DNA from: Acidimicrobiia bacterium
GTDB taxonomy: Bacteria; Actinomycetota; Acidimicrobiia; Acidimicrobiales; Ilumatobacteraceae
Direction: 5' to 3'
Length of the DNA: 5,658 nucleotides
Assembly (NCBI GenBank): GCA_030425785.1
Contig: JAUHYJ010000274.1
Location: 1-5,658 of the forward strand
A model generated the notes under the pieces. That model was not told the DNA's origin. It saw nothing but the letters and a program-made list of their open reading frames with translations, and ran no database searches. The first letter of the stretch is position 1. Each line of letters begins with the position of its first letter. This document shows, in pieces, positions 5,049-5,658 of the stretch. The translations under genes and the position numbers were made by a program.

Positions 5049-5448
5049 AGAACTCGTTGCCTTCCGGGTCGGTCATCACCATCCACCAGCCGCCGTGCTC
5101 GTCGACGCGCCGCACCTCGGCGGCGCCGGCGTCGAGGAGCTGCGCGATCTTCGCCTGCCTGCCGGCGTCGGTGCGGTCGGTGCGGATGTCGAGGTGGACG
5201 CGGTTCTTGACCGTCTTCGGTTCGGGCACGCGCAAGAACAGGATGCGTGGACCGATCCCCTCGGGGTCGACGATCGCCGAGATCGAGCCTTCCGGGGGCA
5301 GCGGGATGTCGTTGGCGCGCAGGAAGTCCTCCCACGACAGGTAGCCCGCCGGCGGTGGTTCGACCGTGTAGTCGAGCGCCGTCGACCAGAACGACGACAT
5401 GGCGGTTGCGTCCCGACAATCGATCGTGATCTGGAACGGCGCGGCCAT
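5038..5448 (-). CDS. VOC family (glyoxalase-like) protein
   Basis: The predicted protein has 136 residues, the size of a single vicinal-oxygen-chelate unit with two beta-alpha-beta-beta-beta halves. The first half carries ITIDCRDATAMSSFW (about residues 7-21). The second opens with KNRVHLDIR and ends with WMVMTDPEGNEFCV, the typical final strand with the acidic metal ligand. It resembles the Glyoxalase_6-type subgroup, whose functions are mostly unknown (metal-dependent isomerases, dioxygenases or resistance proteins). Its last codons overlap the GTG of the cystathionine-family gene, so the two are very likely one operon. The ATG at 5448 is favoured by a TACGGT box 7 nt upstream. A longer reading to 5487 would overlap the divergent VOC gene. 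The sequence is paralogous to that neighbour. Confidence 0.87.
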   Translation of the reverse strand: MAAPFQITIDCRDATAMSSFWSTALDYTVEPPPAGYLSWEDFLRANDIPLPPEGSISAIVDPEGIGPRILFLRVPEPKTVKNRVHLDIRTDRTDAGRQAKIAQLLDAGAAEVRRVDEHGGWWMVMTDPEGNEFCVT

Positions 5449-5454
5449 CGGGCG

Positions 5455-5460
5455 TACCGT
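5455..5460 (+). promoter_or_regulatory. -10 box (TACCGT) for the rightward VOC gene
   Basis: TACCGT is followed by 6 nt (a run of C after one A) and then the ATG at 5467. No Shine-Dalgarno fits in the gap, so a leaderless transcript is likely. It lies almost exactly on top of the minus-strand box. Confidence 0.55.
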
Positions 5461-5461
5461 A
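5456..5461 (-). promoter_or_regulatory. -10 box (TACGGT) for the VOC/cystathionine-family operon
   Basis: On the minus strand TACGGT is followed by 7 nt and the ATG at 5448. The 7-bp sequence TACCGTA thus holds a TANNNT box on each strand. The two start codons are separated by 18 nt. Confidence 0.5.
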
Positions 5462-5466
5462 CCCCC

Positions 5467-5658
5467 ATGGCCATCGGCTCCCTGCACGAAATCGTCGTCG
5501 ACTGCGCAAACCCGATCGCGCTGGCGCGCTTCTGGCAGGCGCTGATCGGGGGTGAGGTCGTCGAGGAGGACGACGATTGGATCGTCCTCGACGGCGACGA
5601 CGACGGGTTCTACATCGGCTTCCAGCGGGTGCCCGAACGCAAGACCGGCAAGAACCGC
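5467..5658 (+). CDS. VOC family (glyoxalase-like) protein, 3'-truncated by the window
   Basis: Only the first 64 codons are present. The frame opens with SLHEIVVDCANPIALARFW, the standard first strand and helix of Glyoxalase_6-type VOC proteins, with a histidine at residue 7 as a possible metal ligand. It continues to FQRVPERKTGKNR at the window edge. That last motif matches RVPEPKTVKNR of the leftward VOC gene, as do the DC and FW anchors near the N-terminus, so the two are paralogues arranged head to head. The leftward copy has no histidine at the matching first-strand position (Gln6 lies nearest). An Asp/Glu-rich loop (about residues 33-46) is specific to this copy. The start is supported by the TACCGT box 6 nt upstream. 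The substrate is unknown. Confidence 0.85.
   Translation, partial: MAIGSLHEIVVDCANPIALARFWQALIGGEVVEEDDDWIVLDGDDDGFYIGFQRVPERKTGKNR

Overview
The window is a GC-rich chromosomal stretch packed with short genes and almost no intergenic space. It looks like an actinobacterium, most plausibly one of the Acidimicrobiia (Ilumatobacter-like). That placement is inferred from three things: the high GC with G/C-ending codons, two proteins of the mycothiol-dependent maleylpyruvate isomerase (MDMPI/DinB-like) family, and leaderless genes with a TANNNT -10 box 6-8 nt before the start codon. No mobile element, CRISPR array, rRNA or tRNA gene was seen.

Layout from left to right. The 3' part of a short-chain dehydrogenase/reductase gene runs rightward (1-450). 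It converges on a leftward MDMPI-fold gene (496-1257). That gene is divergent from a NifU/NfuA-type Fe-S carrier gene (1283-1936). The carrier gene converges on a leftward UPF0016/GDT1 (TMEM165-type) cation transporter gene (1964-2562), which is split by a reading-frame shift in its linker. The transporter gene is divergent from a second MDMPI-fold gene (2587-3240). Next is a stand-alone cyclic-nucleotide-binding-domain protein with its own leader and Shine-Dalgarno (3342-3773). It converges on a leftward two-gene unit: a VOC (glyoxalase-like) gene (5038-5448) whose end overlaps the start of a cystathionine gamma-synthase/lyase family gene (3861-5048). A second VOC gene (5467 to the window end) is divergent from the first.

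The most notable signal is regulatory. All three divergent gene pairs are separated by only 18-25 nt. Each gap holds two overlapping back-to-back -10 boxes that would serve leaderless starts on both strands. In two of the three gaps the opposing boxes share the same central TA. The genes do not form one obvious pathway. Plausible functional links are thiol/sulfur and Fe-S metabolism (MDMPI-fold proteins, NfuA, the cystathionine-family enzyme) and divalent cation transport (GDT1), but a joint role is not shown by the sequence.
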